Shown here: positions 16,648 to 27,977 of the stretch, piece by piece
Numbering within the stretch: the first letter of the stretch is position 1
Layout: every line of letters starts with the position of its first letter
Assembly: GCF_000719555.1 (NCBI RefSeq)
Contig: NZ_JOGX01000029.1
Location: forward strand, 62,001 to 126,000
Length of the DNA: 64,000 bases
Direction of reading: 5' to 3'
Origin: Streptomyces sp. NRRL F-5727
GTDB taxonomy: Bacteria; Actinomycetota; Actinomycetes; Streptomycetales; Streptomycetaceae
Notes under the pieces: generated by a model
Told to the model about the DNA's origin: nothing
Seen by the model: only the letters and a program-made list of their open reading frames with translations
Databases searched by the model: none
Made by a program: the position numbers and the translations under genes

Positions 16648-17369
16648 CTACGGGGTGCGCGTGCTCCACTTCTGGTGGGGCGTGCCGGCGCACTGCCACA
16701 GTTGCAGATGCGCTCCGGTGTCGGTCCGCTGGTCGACCACGTCGACGCACTTGGTGCCGGACGCGGCGTTGGTCAGGTCGTGCGACGCGTTCAGAGGGAA
16801 CCTCTGGGCCCCCGAGCCGTTGCACGTCGCCCAGTTGATGACGGCGCCGTTGTTCGTCGCGCCACCGCTGACGTTCATGCACGTGCCCTCGGACCGCACC
16901 GTGCCGTCGACGAACGTCCACCGCTGGTAGGACTCGTCGTAGCAGTCCCAGATCACCAGCTTGGAGACCACCGGCGCGTTCGGGCTGTGGCGATGTCGAT
17001 GCAGCGCCCGGAGGCGTGAGCGTAGATCTGCACACCGCCGGGCCAGGGCTCGCTCGGGGGCTGGGTCGGCTTCTCCTCCTGCGACGACGAACCGGAGCCG
17101 GCGTCGGGCGACGCGTTCCCCGACCTGCCGGAAGCCTCGTCCGATGTGCCCCCGGATCCGGAGGAGTTCTCGGCCGGGTGTTCCGTCTCGTCCTCTCCGC
17201 GCCAGGCGGGGTCGACCATGCCGAACCAGTGGTCGGGAGCCGCCTTGGCGGCCTTCAGGATCGATTCCGGGACGTCCGCCGATGCATCGTCGCGCGCCCC
17301 GGCGCAGCAGCCGACGCCGGAACCCCTGCCGGGTGTGGGCGTGCTCGGCCACACCTCGCAGCGCCGCAT
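16648..17369 (-). pseudogene. Ricin-type lectin-domain protein, frameshifted remnant
   Basis: Reverse-strand coding begins around 17369. It holds a PDHWFGMVDPAWRG segment, a Ser/Gly-rich linker, and the first lectin strand (VQIYAHASGRCIDIA). A frameshift near 16996 then moves it to another frame: SPNAPVVSKLVIWDCYDESY, QRWTFVDGTVRS, QLWQCAGTPHQKWS. These are beta-trefoil QxW repeats of the RICIN family, which bind carbohydrates. No intact start or upstream domain is visible, so this is probably the tail of a larger decayed protein. Confidence 0.65.
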
Positions 17370-17710
17370 CGACGTCGTCGGCGGCCGGGCCGTACCCGGT
17401 GCGGCGCTGATGATCTGGGGCTGCTCGGGTTCGGCCTCGCAGCACTGGACGTTCGTCGGACGGGACCATGCGCTCCCTCGGCCTGTGCGTGGAGCTCGCG
17501 GGCGGCTCGACCGCCGACGGCGTCGGCCTCCGCACGACCTCCTGCGACGGCGGCCCGGCGCAGCAGTTCATGCTGAACTTCCGGCATGACGTGGCCGGTG
17601 GTCTCGCCGACAAAAGCGTGGACGTACGGGACATGCTGACGGCGAACGGCAGTCCGCTCCCACTCTGGACGTGCAACGGGCAGGACAACCAGCAGTGGTC
17701 GACGTCCTGA
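17330..17710 (+). pseudogene. Second ricin-type lectin remnant, inverted relative to the first
   Basis: Forward-strand lectin sequence appears in two frames: VGVLGHTSQRRIDVVGG and LMIWGCSGSASQHWTFVG in one, then after a shift near 17460 LGLCVELAGGSTADGVGLRT, FMLNFRHDVAGGLADKS and LPLWTCNGQDNQQWSTS in the next. QxW motifs (QHWTF, QQWST) identify it. It faces away from the other remnant and has no start or catalytic domain. Confidence 0.6.
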
Positions 17711-17948
17711 GCCCTCGCCGTCCGCCCGGTGACCTGGGGTGAAGCGGTGCGCGCCGGTGATCGGGCTCTCCTACAATGGCCCGGCACCGACGGAGGAACG
17801 CAGATGGCAGGCTTCACGCGGATGTCCGGTCCGGCGCGACGCGGCCCCGCCACGGTGCCGTCCGGCGTGGCGCAGGGAAGCGTGCCACTCGGAGCCGTAC
17901 GCAATGCCGCCGCGACCCTCGCCGGCGGCCTGGAGAAGGTGGTGCCCG

Positions 17949-20753
17949 GTGCGCTACGCCGTTGATTCCTCGCGGGACACCTCGCACCCGGGGTCCACCG
18001 CCTCCCTGGTGGGACGAGAGCGGGACCTGGACCGCATCCGCGAACTGCTGGGGCGGCGGTCGGGCGGCACCCTGCTGCTGTCCGGGGAGCCCGGAGTCGG
18101 CAAGTCCGCGGTGCTGGACGCCCTGGCCGGGGCCGCCGCCCGGGACGGTGCCCGGGTCCTGCGCGCGGCCGGTGCCGAGTTCGAGGTCGACGTCGCCTAC
18201 TCGGCCCTGAACCAGGTCCTCCTCCCGCTGCACGGCATCCTGGACCGGCTCGCCGGCCCGAGCCGGGACGCCCTGCGTGTCGCCCTGGGCTTCGGCGCCG
18301 GGCCGGCGCCCGAGCGCCTGGTGGTCTGCAACGCCGCGCTCGCCCTGTTGCGGTCGGCGGCCGAGGACGGTCCCGTCCTGCTCGTCGTGGACGACCTTCC
18401 GTGGGTGGACCGGGCCAGCGCCGCCGTGTTCGGTTTCCTGGCGCGGCGGCTGTCCGACGTCCCCGTCCGGTTCCTCGCCGCCTCGCGCACCGGCGTCGGC
18501 AGCTTCTTCGACGGCAACGGACTGCCGTCCTACGACCTGCCGGCCCTCGACCGCGAGGCCGCCGCCCGTCTCGTGGACCTCTGCTTCCCGGACCTCGCGC
18601 AACCGGTGCGCCGACGGCTCCTGAAGGACGCGCAGGGCAATCCGCTGGCGCTGCTGGAGCTGCCCGGGGCCCTGCGCGCGGACCAGCGCCGGGCCCGGGA
18701 GGTCCTCCCGGCCGTCCTGCCGCTCGGCGAGCGTCTGCAGTCGCTGTTCGCCACCCGTGTCCGCTCCCTGCCCGCCGCGACCCGCACCCTGCTGCTGCTC
18801 GCCACCCTGGACGACACGGGCGACCTCGGCGTCCTGTCCGCCGCTGCGTCGGCCACGAACCGGGACGCCGAGCTGGGCGACCTGGACGCGGCCGAAGTGG
18901 AAGGGCTCGTGCGGGTGGAGGACTCCCCGCGCCGGCTGGTGTTCCGCCACCCGCTGATCAAGTCGGCCGTCGTCGGGGAGGCCACCAGCAGCGCCCGGCG
19001 CGCGGCGCACCGCGCCCTGGCGGCGGTGCTGGCCGACAAGCCGGAGCGGCGGGCCTGGCACCTGGGGGAGGCCACGCTCCAGCCCGACGAGGAGGTCGCG
19101 CTCCTGCTGGAGCGGACGGCGCGGCGCATCCAGGAGCGCGGGGACGCCGTCGCCGCGATCGCCTCGCTCACCCGGGCCGCGGAGCTCAGCCCGCTCGACT
19201 CCGACCGCGCGCGGCGGCTGGCGGAGGCCGCCTACGTGGGCGCAGAGGCGATCGGCGCGCTCAGCAGCGCCTCGGCGCTGTTGGAGGACGCCTGGCGGGC
19301 CGATCCCCAGCACGGCGCCTCGCTGCGGTCCGCGACCGCAGCGGTGCAGCTCGTGCTGAACAGCGACGGCGACCTGGCGACCGCGCACCGACTGCTGGTC
19401 GGCGCCATCGAGGAGGGCGACCACGGCTTCGACGCCGAGGACCCGGCGCTGATCGACGCACTGCACTTCCTGCTGCTGCTGTGCAACTACGGGGCACGCG
19501 AGGAGCTGTGGGTGCCCTACTACGCCGCCGTCGCCAGACTGCGGCCCGCTCCGCCGCCGCTGCTGCTGGTGGCCGCCCGCACCTGGGGCGACCCGTCGCA
19601 CGCCGACGCGGCGACGCTGCGGGAGCTGGACGAGATCGTCGCCGACGCGGCCAACGAGACCGACCCGGCCAGGATCGTCCGGGTGGGGACGGCCGCGCTG
19701 TACCCGGACCGGCTGGCGGGGGTCCGCGACGTGGCCTGGCGGCTGGTGCGGCAGGGTCGGGACGGCGGCGCGGTGCGCCGGCACATCGGCGCCCTGCTGC
19801 ACCTCTGTCTGGAGGACTACCATCGGGGGAACTGGGACACGGTCCTGGACCTGTCCGAGGAGGGCCTGACGCAGTGCGCGGAGTCCGGGTACACCGTGTG
19901 CACCTGGTTCTTCCAGTACACCAAGGGCCTGGTGACCGCCTCGCGCGGGGACACCGGGACGGCGCACGCGCTCGCGGAGGCGATGATCAACTGGGCGGCC
20001 CCGCGCGGCATCCGGGAGGCCGTCCACTGCGCCCAGCACGTGCACGCGCTCGCGGACATCGCCGACGGCGACTTCGACGCGGCGTTCGGCCGGGTGACCG
20101 CCATCAGCCCGGCCGGCGAGTTCCCCCCGTACGTCGCGCACGCGTCGTGGGTGTTCTTCGAGCTGGTGGAGGCGGCCGTGCGCACCGACCGGCGGGAGGC
20201 CGCGGTCGCACACGTGCGTGCCCTGCGCGAGGAGACCGGCATCTCCGGGCTCTCGCCCCGGCTGAGCCTGCTGGCGGACGCCGCCGAGGCGCTCGTGACG
20301 AAGGACGACGCCGAGGCGGCCCGCCTGTTCGCCGGAACGCCGGCCGCCGCCGACGCGGAGCGGTGGCCGTTCACGGTGGCCCGGGTGCGTCTGGCCCAGG
20401 GGGAGCGGCTGCGCCGGTCCCGGGCGCTGTCGGAGTGCAAGGCGCCGCTGGCGGCCGCGCTGAAGACCTTCGAGCAGCTCGGCTCCACCGCCTGGGCGGA
20501 GCGCGCGCGCAAGGAGCTGCGCGCGGCCGGCCGGGTCGTGCCGCAGGGTGAGGCCGGGACGGGTGCCGCGCTCACCGCCCAGGAACGGGAGATCGCGGAG
20601 CTGGCCGCCACGGGTCTGACGAACAAGCAGATCGCGGAGCGGCTGTTCCTCTCGCACCGGACCGTCGGCGCGCATCTGTACCAGATCTATCCCAAGCTCG
20701 GCATCGCGTCCCGGGTGGCACTGCGGGACGCCCTGCGGCGGCTGGATCCCTGA
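17949..20753 (+). CDS. Large ATP-binding LuxR-family regulator (LAL) 1
   Basis: 934 aa from the GTG at 17949 (GGAGAAGG about 10 nt upstream). It opens VRYAVDSS and then VGRERDLDRIRELLGRR. Walker A is GEPGVGKS and Walker B is VLLVVDDLPWVD. A long helical TPR/MalT-like middle follows (about 400-850). The C-terminal LuxR helix-turn-helix is LTAQEREIAELAATGLTNKQ with RTVGAHLYQIYPKLGI. LAL proteins are ATP-dependent activators, often of antibiotic or catabolic genes in Streptomyces. The nearby target is not evident. It is flanked by decayed lectin genes and ends in a strong terminator. Confidence 0.93.
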   Translation: MRYAVDSSRDTSHPGSTASLVGRERDLDRIRELLGRRSGGTLLLSGEPGVGKSAVLDALAGAAARDGARVLRAAGAEFEVDVAYSALNQVLLPLHGILDRLAGPSRDALRVALGFGAGPAPERLVVCNAALALLRSAAEDGPVLLVVDDLPWVDRASAAVFGFLARRLSDVPVRFLAASRTGVGSFFDGNGLPSYDLPALDREAAARLVDLCFPDLAQPVRRRLLKDAQGNPLALLELPGALRADQRRAREVLPAVLPLGERLQSLFATRVRSLPAATRTLLLLATLDDTGDLGVLSAAASATNRDAELGDLDAAEVEGLVRVEDSPRRLVFRHPLIKSAVVGEATSSARRAAHRALAAVLADKPERRAWHLGEATLQPDEEVALLLERTARRIQERGDAVAAIASLTRAAELSPLDSDRARRLAEAAYVGAEAIGALSSASALLEDAWRADPQHGASLRSATAAVQLVLNSDGDLATAHRLLVGAIEEGDHGFDAEDPALIDALHFLLLLCNYGAREELWVPYYAAVARLRPAPPPLLLVAARTWGDPSHADAATLRELDEIVADAANETDPARIVRVGTAALYPDRLAGVRDVAWRLVRQGRDGGAVRRHIGALLHLCLEDYHRGNWDTVLDLSEEGLTQCAESGYTVCTWFFQYTKGLVTASRGDTGTAHALAEAMINWAAPRGIREAVHCAQHVHALADIADGDFDAAFGRVTAISPAGEFPPYVAHASWVFFELVEAAVRTDRREAAVAHVRALREETGISGLSPRLSLLADAAEALVTKDDAEAARLFAGTPAAADAERWPFTVARVRLAQGERLRRSRALSECKAPLAAALKTFEQLGSTAWAERARKELRAAGRVVPQGEAGTGAALTAQEREIAELAATGLTNKQIAERLFLSHRTVGAHLYQIYPKLGIASRVALRDALRRLDP

Positions 20754-20767
20754 TCCGGGGACGTTCG

Positions 20768-20812
20768 CGGGCGGCCCCGCGCTCCCGTCACCAGGGTGAG
20801 CGGGGCCGCCCG
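20768..20812 (+). terminator. Terminator after LAL 1
   Basis: CGGGCGGCCCCGC (20768-20780) pairs with GCGGGGCCGCCCG (20800-20812) over a 19-nt loop, 14 bp past the stop codon. Confidence 0.7.
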
Positions 20813-20883
20813 GGGGAAGCCCGGCCGACGGCCGGGGGACGCGCGACCTCCCGGACCGCCTGCCGGGACCGGTTCCCCTGCAG

Positions 20884-21252
20884 GTGGCGAGCGCGTTGGA
20901 CGAGAGGCCGACTGCTCGCCTGGGCCGGCACCCCTTCGAGCCGTGGGAGGGCGCCGGGCAGTGGATCCTCTACCACGACCGGTTCGACCAGGCCGGAGTG
21001 AGTGCTCAGTACGCCTGCGGCCCCGGCTTGCCTCCCACTCTGGGCGCGGTCACGGTCGACGGACTCACCGGGCCGCAGGTCGAATTCGAGGGCATCCGGC
21101 TGATCGGCATGCCGGTCCAGGCCGTTGACACGCTGCTGATCCAGCATCTGGAGCAGAGCGGGCAAGGTGTCACCTTCGGCTGCGGAGGAGACCCTGGCCC
21201 CACGGGCCTCCCCATTATGTACGAGCCACCCGAGCCGGTGACACCATGGTGA
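20884..21252 (+). CDS. Hypothetical protein, possibly a gene fragment
   Basis: 122 aa from GTG 20884, no clear ribosome site. Codon use is gene-like and the sequence is soluble and globular-looking (EPWEGAGQWILYHDRF, IRLIGMPVQAVDTLLIQHLE, GDPGPTGLPIMYEPP). The abrupt start and lack of an upstream signal suggest the C-terminal part of a longer gene. I recognise no family. Confidence 0.45.
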   Translation: MASALDERPTARLGRHPFEPWEGAGQWILYHDRFDQAGVSAQYACGPGLPPTLGAVTVDGLTGPQVEFEGIRLIGMPVQAVDTLLIQHLEQSGQGVTFGCGGDPGPTGLPIMYEPPEPVTPW

Positions 21253-21611
21253 GCGGGGCCCGGTTCTGCCAGGAGGAGTGGGAGGACCACGGCTGACCGC
21301 GCTGCCGCGCGTCATGCGGTGACCCGGTCCTCGACCGCAGTCGCCGACACCCGCTCGCCCAGCGCTCGAAGCGGCTGCGCTACGGCAGCCGGCCGAGCGC
21401 GCGGCGTCGAGCGTCCCCGCGTCCCGCGCCTCTCCACGAACGCCGCCTTCGTCCTCGTCGCATCCTGCCCCTCCGGTCTCGGACCGGAGGCTTCTCGTCG
21501 CGGCGCGCGAGCGGGCCCTGCACAGCCCTCCGCCCCGCCGGATGGCATCCGGCGGGGCGGAATCGGGCTCCAACTTCCTTCACCAGGATTCGGGGCTCGG
21601 CACGAGGCGGG
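21253..21611. other. Gene-free stretch
   Basis: No supported gene, repeat or operator seen between the hypothetical fragment and the DUF308-type membrane protein; it holds short GC-rich inverted strings only. Confidence 0.4.
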
Positions 21612-22202
21612 TCAGGCGGTGCGGGTGCGCGTCCCGCGGGACTTCCAGGCCAGCAGCAGGGCCTGGAGGATGAACCAGACCCCGCCGCCGGTGGCGTACA
21701 CCGAGAGCACGTCGAGCGACGGATCGGCGCCCGCGGCCTGGATGTTGTAGAAGATGCCGACGACGAAGGAGAGTCCGCCCGAGATGAGCGTGGGCCACTG
21801 CCCGCCCAGCTCGGGGCCGCGCCGCCGCACTCCGACGATCACCTGGGCCGCCCCGGAGACGACGGCCCAGGCGCCGAACACATGGAGCACGGGCGCCTCG
21901 CCACCCGCTCCCGCGATGCCGATCGCGACGGCGGCCAGTGTGCTCAGTACGCCGTTGAAGGCGATGACCCGGCGCTCGGAGCCGTCCGGGACGGCACGGT
22001 GGTCGATCAGCGAGGACACCGCGTCGATCAGCGGGTAGGCGACCAGCAGCGTGATCGCCGCGGCGTCGACGTCCTCATGGGCTCCGGCGAAGGCCAGCGC
22101 CCACGCCACGGCGAGGACGCCACGGCCCAGGTACAGCCTCAGCAGGGAGGCGCGTTCGCCGGCCGCCGCCGGGGTCGGGGCGGTCGAGGTCTGCGTGCTC
22201 AT
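21612..22202 (-). CDS. DUF308/HdeD-like integral membrane protein
   Basis: 196 aa. About six hydrophobic helices are visible, for example GVLAVAWALAFAGAHED, ITLLVAYPLIDAVSSLID, AFNGVLSTLAAVAIGIAGAG, VFGAWAVVSGAAQVIVGVRR, LISGGLSFVVGIFYNIQAAG and GGVWFILQALLLAWK. The GAWAVVSGAAQVIVGVRRRG repeat is typical of HdeD-like proteins, whose biochemical role in actinomycetes is unclear. It starts 43 bp beyond the tannase stop on the same strand, so the tannase promoter may read through into it. Confidence 0.8.
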   Translation of the reverse strand: MSTQTSTAPTPAAAGERASLLRLYLGRGVLAVAWALAFAGAHEDVDAAAITLLVAYPLIDAVSSLIDHRAVPDGSERRVIAFNGVLSTLAAVAIGIAGAGGEAPVLHVFGAWAVVSGAAQVIVGVRRRGPELGGQWPTLISGGLSFVVGIFYNIQAAGADPSLDVLSVYATGGGVWFILQALLLAWKSRGTRTRTA

Positions 22203-22244
22203 GGTGGTCCGGCCTTTCTCGATTCAGCGGGTCAGACGGCCGGT

Positions 22245-23861
22245 TCAGTACCGGGACGGGGAGACGCAGCGGAAGCTGGTCGCCTCGGCGAGGTCGCCGT
22301 AGCCCTTGTAGTGGGACACCAGGGGGTAGCGGCACAGGTTGCGCTCGACCTGCTTGCCGTCGGCGTTCACCAGCGTGGCGGGCAGCGTCCTGGGCGCCTT
22401 GCCCTGCTCGACCCAGGTGGTGAGGGCGGCGAGGCCGTCGGTGGAACCGTCCTGGCCGTTCAGGCCGCAGTGGTTGGTGCCCGGGGCGAGGAACAGGCGG
22501 TAGAAGTCGTCGACGTTCCCGGCGCCGCCCATGGTCCGCTCGACCTGCTTGCGGTACTTCACGGTGCCCTGGGTGGGGATGAACTCGTCGGCGCTGCCGT
22601 GCCAGGTCAGCAGCTTGCCGCCGGAGTCGCGGAAGGCGGACAGGTCGGGGTCGTCCGTGCCGATGACCGCGTCGTACTCGGCCTGGGACTGCTTGAACAC
22701 TTCGGTGAACCGGCTGTAGGTGAGGGTGGAGATGTCGAAGGACGGGTTCTTCTTCACCCAGTGGGTCAGCCAGTAGGCGGGCACCGGGAAGGGCGCGCCC
22801 TTGAGGGTGCCGTCGGTGTCGACGACGGTGCCGGCCAGGCCCTTCAGGTCCGCGCCGACCGGGACGCCGGGCCACAGCTTCTTGCCGGTCGTGGTGCGCG
22901 GGCCGTCCCAGATCTTGCGGACGACGGCCGCGTCGGCGGCGGAGATGGTCAGCTCCTTGCCCTCGCACACGACCTTCGTGCCGATCAGCCGGCGCGGGTC
23001 GAAGTCGCAGCGGGAGGCGTCGTTGACCAGCCCGTCCCGGGCCCCGTCGAGCCTGTCGCACGCCTTGACGGCGGCGTTGGTGAAGGCGTCCAGCTCACAG
23101 CCGGTCGGGTAGTTCTTCTCGTTGTTCATCACGACCTGCGGCCACAGGGTGGCGACCTCGTACTCGTCCCAGCTGATGGCCGGCGCGTCGGCGAGGATGC
23201 CGTCGTAGTCGTCCGGGTGGCGCTGCGCCTCCATGTAGCCCTGGCGGCCGCCGGTGGAGCAGCCGGTGAAGTAGGCGTACGAGGCGCGCTTGCCGTAGAC
23301 CGAGGCGACGACGTCCTTGCCGACGACGGCGGCCTCGTGCTGGGAGCGGGAGGCGAAGTTCTCCAGCGGGGCCTTGTTGGTCCTGCCGTCGGCGTCCAGC
23401 GCCCAGCTCACGTCGAGGACGTCACCGACACCGGCGTCCGTCGTGGTGACGGCGTAGCCGTTCTTCACCGCGGCGCCGAGCCCGACGCCGTTGTCCCCGG
23501 CGAGGTAGGCGCTGCCGCCGATCGCCTGGAAGCGCCCGTTCCAGCCCTGCTCGGGCAGCCAGGTCCTGATCCTGGCGTGGTCGCCGTCGCCCGGGTGGGT
23601 GAGGGTGACGGTCACCTCGCAGAAGGCCGGCACACCGCTGACCTCGCCGCCGAGGAGGCCGGAGCCCTTGATGGTGCCGCCCGCCTGGCGGACCGCCGTC
23701 ACGGACTCCACCTCGGTACCGGCCGGGGCCTTCACCGGCACGGTCTGACAGTTGAGGGGCGTGGCGGCGGAGGTCTCGCCCTCGGCCGAAGCGGTCGGGA
23801 GGTATACGGCCGCGGTGAGCGGAACACCAGCCGCGACAGCAACCAGAAGTCGACGTCTCAT
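22245..23861 (-). CDS. Secreted tannase/feruloyl-esterase-family hydrolase
   Basis: 538 aa from the ATG at 23861. A Sec signal (MRRRLLVAVAAGVPLTAAVY) ends near TASA. The tannase-family nucleophile elbow is GCSTGGRQGYMEAQR, the acid lies in GSADEFIPTQG and the His in GTNHCG. Cysteines placed to join the nucleophile and His regions (GCSTGG, HCG) suggest the disulfide known for this family. It hydrolyses aromatic ester bonds (tannins, feruloyl or phthalate-type esters) outside the cell. A GTCACC/GGTGAT operator and an ACACGTGT palindrome lie in its leader. Confidence 0.9.
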   Translation of the reverse strand: MRRRLLVAVAAGVPLTAAVYLPTASAEGETSAATPLNCQTVPVKAPAGTEVESVTAVRQAGGTIKGSGLLGGEVSGVPAFCEVTVTLTHPGDGDHARIRTWLPEQGWNGRFQAIGGSAYLAGDNGVGLGAAVKNGYAVTTTDAGVGDVLDVSWALDADGRTNKAPLENFASRSQHEAAVVGKDVVASVYGKRASYAYFTGCSTGGRQGYMEAQRHPDDYDGILADAPAISWDEYEVATLWPQVVMNNEKNYPTGCELDAFTNAAVKACDRLDGARDGLVNDASRCDFDPRRLIGTKVVCEGKELTISAADAAVVRKIWDGPRTTTGKKLWPGVPVGADLKGLAGTVVDTDGTLKGAPFPVPAYWLTHWVKKNPSFDISTLTYSRFTEVFKQSQAEYDAVIGTDDPDLSAFRDSGGKLLTWHGSADEFIPTQGTVKYRKQVERTMGGAGNVDDFYRLFLAPGTNHCGLNGQDGSTDGLAALTTWVEQGKAPRTLPATLVNADGKQVERNLCRYPLVSHYKGYGDLAEATSFRCVSPSRY

Positions 23862-23904
23862 GAAAGTCCATCCAGGAGGTAGGAGTGCACGCGGCCGCAC
23901 CGCG

Positions 23905-23912
23905 ACACGTGT
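23905..23912. promoter_or_regulatory. ACACGTGT palindrome, tannase leader
   Basis: An 8-bp perfect palindrome extended to GACACGTGTGC, 44 bp before the tannase start. Confidence 0.4.
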
Positions 23913-23982
23913 GCACGAAAGGCGAAGAAGGGGCGGGCCGGAGCTCGGAACTCTCGGTGCGCCGAAGTCTGATCCAGACCTT

Positions 23983-24003
23983 ATCACCGGTTAGATCGGT
24001 GAC
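23983..24003 (-). promoter_or_regulatory. GTCACC/GGTGAT operator, tannase
   Basis: Read toward the tannase, the half-sites are GTCACC and GGTGAT (one mismatch), with spacer GATCTAACC. This spacer has no -35 hexamer and resembles the start-site-proximal copies upstream of the two ohr genes. Confidence 0.65.
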
Positions 24004-24271
24004 GAAAGGGGTCGACCCGCCCGGCGCTGCCCGCCACGGTGACGGACGACCCCAGCCTGACGCCTCACGGAGCGGCGGAGAACAGTCACTTGACGGTCGG
24101 GGTCACGTGTACCGCGGATCCGTCATATGACGGACGTGTTAGGTCATCTGCCGAGTTCGGCGCCTGCTCACGGAAGGCTCGCCGCCGGCCGTACGGCACG
24201 CCCGGCCGCCGCCGGAACCCCGGGGGAGCCCGCAGCCACGGAGCGACGCCACGCCGGGGCGCACGAAGGCC

Positions 24272-24307
24272 ACCACTGGTTCAACAGGTGACGCGCTGAC
24301 ACATGTG
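24272..24307. promoter_or_regulatory. Degenerate GGTGAC half-operator adjoining CACATGTG
   Basis: TTCAACAGGTGAC gives one good half-site and spacer (site 24272-24292). CACATGTG follows at 24300-24307. It lies 300 bp upstream of ABC-F 1, so the regulated gene is uncertain. Confidence 0.35.
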
Positions 24308-24443
24308 CAGGACGGCCGCGACGACCCCCACACCCGTACACACTCCGCTGACCCCGACACGACCCACCGGCGATATGCCCATCCGGCCGGTTCGATTTGG
24401 TACGGTGAAACGGAGACAGGTTGTCGATCGAGGAGTCATAGAC

Positions 24444-24473
24444 GTGGTGGGTGAAGACGACATCTCCGGGTGA
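24444..24473 (+). CDS. Possible 9-codon leader peptide for ABC-F 1
   Basis: GTG GTG GGT GAA GAC GAC ATC TCC GGG then TGA, with a good GAGGAG site 8 nt before the first GTG. It is followed by hairpins and ends 131 bp before the ABC-F start. Antibiotic-resistance ABC-F genes are commonly controlled by ribosome stalling on such short uORFs. That role is inferred from position only. Confidence 0.4.
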   Translation: MVGEDDISG

Positions 24474-24560
24474 GATCCGGATCTGACGGCCACCGGCCGG
24501 CGCTCGGAAGCGCTGCCGAAGTGGTCCGTTTCGTCGTACCCCTTTTCCACCGTCTTCCCA

Positions 24561-24583
24561 GGGCAGAGGTCCACGCTCTGCCC
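24561..24583 (+). promoter_or_regulatory. Hairpin between the leader peptide and ABC-F 1
   Basis: GGGCAGAG pairs with CTCTGCCC over a 7-nt loop, 21 nt before the ATG at 24605. A weaker stem (GCGCT/AGCGC) lies at 24500-24513. There is no U-run, so it could occlude the ribosome site or act as a pausing element rather than as a classical terminator. Confidence 0.45.
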
Positions 24584-24604
24584 ACGACGTCTCCGAGGTC
24601 TTTC

Positions 24605-26239
24605 ATGTCCGACGCAGCCATCATCTGTTCGAACCTCTCCTTCGCCTGGCCCGACGACACCCCGGTCTTCCACGACCTGTCCTTCAGCGTGACCCCCGGC
24701 CGCACCGGCCTGGTCGCGCCCAACGGCTCCGGCAAGTCCACCCTGCTCAAGCTGATCGCCGGTGAACTCAAGCCCGCCACCGGGTCCGTGCACGTCAGCG
24801 GCGTACTCGGCTACCTCCCGCAGAGCCTGCCGCTGACCGGGAACCTCACCGTCGCCGAGGTCCTCGGCATCGCCGAGGTGATCCGCGCCCTGGACGCCGT
24901 CGAGTCCGGCGACGTCGACGAGAAGCACTTCACCACCATCGGCGACGACTGGGACATCGAGGAGCGCACCCGCGCCCAGCTCGACCGCCTGGGCCTGGCC
25001 GACCTCACCCTGGAACGCAGTCTGAGCACGCTCAGCGGCGGCCAGGTCGTCTCCCTCGGCCTCGCCGCCCAGCTCCTCAAGCGCCCCGACGTCCTCCTCC
25101 TCGACGAACCCACCAACAACCTCGACGCGCAGGCCCGTCACCACCTCTACGACGCCCTGTCCGACTTCAACGGCTGCTTGCTCCTCGTCAGCCACGACCG
25201 CGCGCTGCTCGACCGCATGGAACGCATCGCCGAACTCGGCAGCGACGAACTCCGCCTGTACGGCGGCAACTTCACCGAGTACGAAGAGGCCGTCCGCGCC
25301 GAGCAGGAAGTCGCCGAGAAGAACGTCCGCAACGCCGAACAGGAACTCAAGCGCGAGAAGCGCGAGGCCCAGCAGGCCCGCGAGCGCGCCGACCGCAGGG
25401 CCAGCAACGCCGCGAAGAACCTCAAGAATGCCGGTCTGCCGCGCATCTTCGCCGGCAACATGAAGCGCGGCGCGCAGGAGGCCGCGGGCAAGTCCAGCAC
25501 CATGCACGCCGCCCGGGTCAGCGAGGCCAAGGCCCGTCTGGACGAGGCCGGGCGCGCGCTGCGCGAGGAGGTACGCCTCACCCTGGAGCTGCCCGACACC
25601 CGCGTGCCCGCCGGCCGCAACCTGTTCCTCGGCGAACAGATGCAGGTCCGGCTCGGTGACGCGGACGTGTTCGCCGCGGGCGGCGTCGACCTGGCCGTGC
25701 GCGGCCCGGAGCGCATCGCGCTGACCGGTCCCAACGGCGCCGGCAAGACCACCCTCATGCGACTGATCACCGGTGACCTCGCCGCCGACAGCGGCGAGAT
25801 CAAGCGGAACGACGGCCGCGTCGCCTACCTCTCGCAGCGCCTCGACCTGCTGGACCTGAACCTCACCGTCGCGGAGAACTTCGCCAAGTTCGCCCCGGAG
25901 CGGCCCGAGGCGGAGCGCATGAACCTCCTCGCCCGCTTCCTCTTCCGGGGACCCCGCGCGCACCTCCCGGTCGGCGTCCTCTCCGGCGGCGAACGGCTGC
26001 GCGCCACCCTGGCCTGCGTGCTGTGCGCCGAACCGGCCCCGCACCTCCTGCTGCTCGACGAGCCCACGAACAACCTCGACCTCGTCAGCGCGAGCCAGCT
26101 GGAGAGCGCCCTCAACTCCTACCAGGGCGCCTTCGTCGTCATCAGCCACGACGAGCGGTTCCTCGCCCAGATCGGCATCGACCGCTGGCTGCGACTGGCC
26201 GACGGCGTACTGCAGGAGACGGGAGCCCCCGTGGTGTGA
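24605..26239 (+). CDS. ABC-F family ATPase (ribosome protection/translation factor) 1
   Basis: 544 aa from ATG 24605. Two ABC domains share one chain: Walker A APNGSGKS and TGPNGAGKT, signatures [12 protein letters not shown] and [12 protein letters not shown], Walker [13 protein letters not shown] and [12 protein letters not shown]. The linker of about 90 residues is Lys/Glu/Ala-rich ([20 protein letters not shown]), the PtIM region that reaches the ribosome. There are no membrane segments, so it is not an exporter. ABC-F proteins either rescue stalled translation or displace antibiotics. The long regulated leader favours an inducible resistance role. ABC-F 2 follows on the same strand. Confidence 0.93.
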   Translation: MSDAAIICSNLSFAWPDDTPVFHDLSFSVTPGRTGLVAPNGSGKSTLLKLIAGELKPATGSVHVSGVLGYLPQSLPLTGNLTVAEVLGIAEVIRALDAVESGDVDEKHFTTIGDDWDIEERTRAQLDRLGLADLTLERSLSTLSGGQVVSLGLAAQLLKRPDVLLLDEPTNNLDAQARHHLYDALSDFNGCLLLVSHDRALLDRMERIAELGSDELRLYGGNFTEYEEAVRAEQEVAEKNVRNAEQELKREKREAQQARERADRRASNAAKNLKNAGLPRIFAGNMKRGAQEAAGKSSTMHAARVSEAKARLDEAGRALREEVRLTLELPDTRVPAGRNLFLGEQMQVRLGDADVFAAGGVDLAVRGPERIALTGPNGAGKTTLMRLITGDLAADSGEIKRNDGRVAYLSQRLDLLDLNLTVAENFAKFAPERPEAERMNLLARFLFRGPRAHLPVGVLSGGERLRATLACVLCAEPAPHLLLLDEPTNNLDLVSASQLESALNSYQGAFVVISHDERFLAQIGIDRWLRLADGVLQETGAPVV

Positions 26240-26318
26240 GCCGCCGGCGTGTGCCCTGGCCCGCGCCCGAGGCTCCATGCCCGGCGGGCCGACCACCGAA
26301 CGCCCCGGACGGACTCCC

Positions 26319-27977
<1,659 letters not shown>

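Larger units (their letters stand above)
23862..24604. other. Long divergent regulatory region, tannase versus ABC-F 1
   Basis: No long gene occupies this 743-bp stretch. Leftward it holds the tannase leader, ACACGTGT at 23905-23912 and the operator at 23983-24003. In the middle it has GTCACGTGTACC and CATATG strings near 24103-24130 and a degenerate operator at 24272-24292 beside CACATGTG. Rightward it holds a possible promoter, a 9-codon leader peptide and a hairpin before ABC-F 1. Confidence 0.6.

Noticed and set aside
17814..20675. A second very long reverse-strand frame opposite LAL 1
   Set aside because: It has the same shadow character; it is low-complexity and has no domain, while LAL 1 has Walker and LuxR motifs.
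20768..20812. A GTCACC/GGTGAC operator after LAL 1 (GTCACCAGGGTGAGC)
   Set aside because: It lacks the second half and the 9-nt spacing and is part of the loop of a terminator hairpin.
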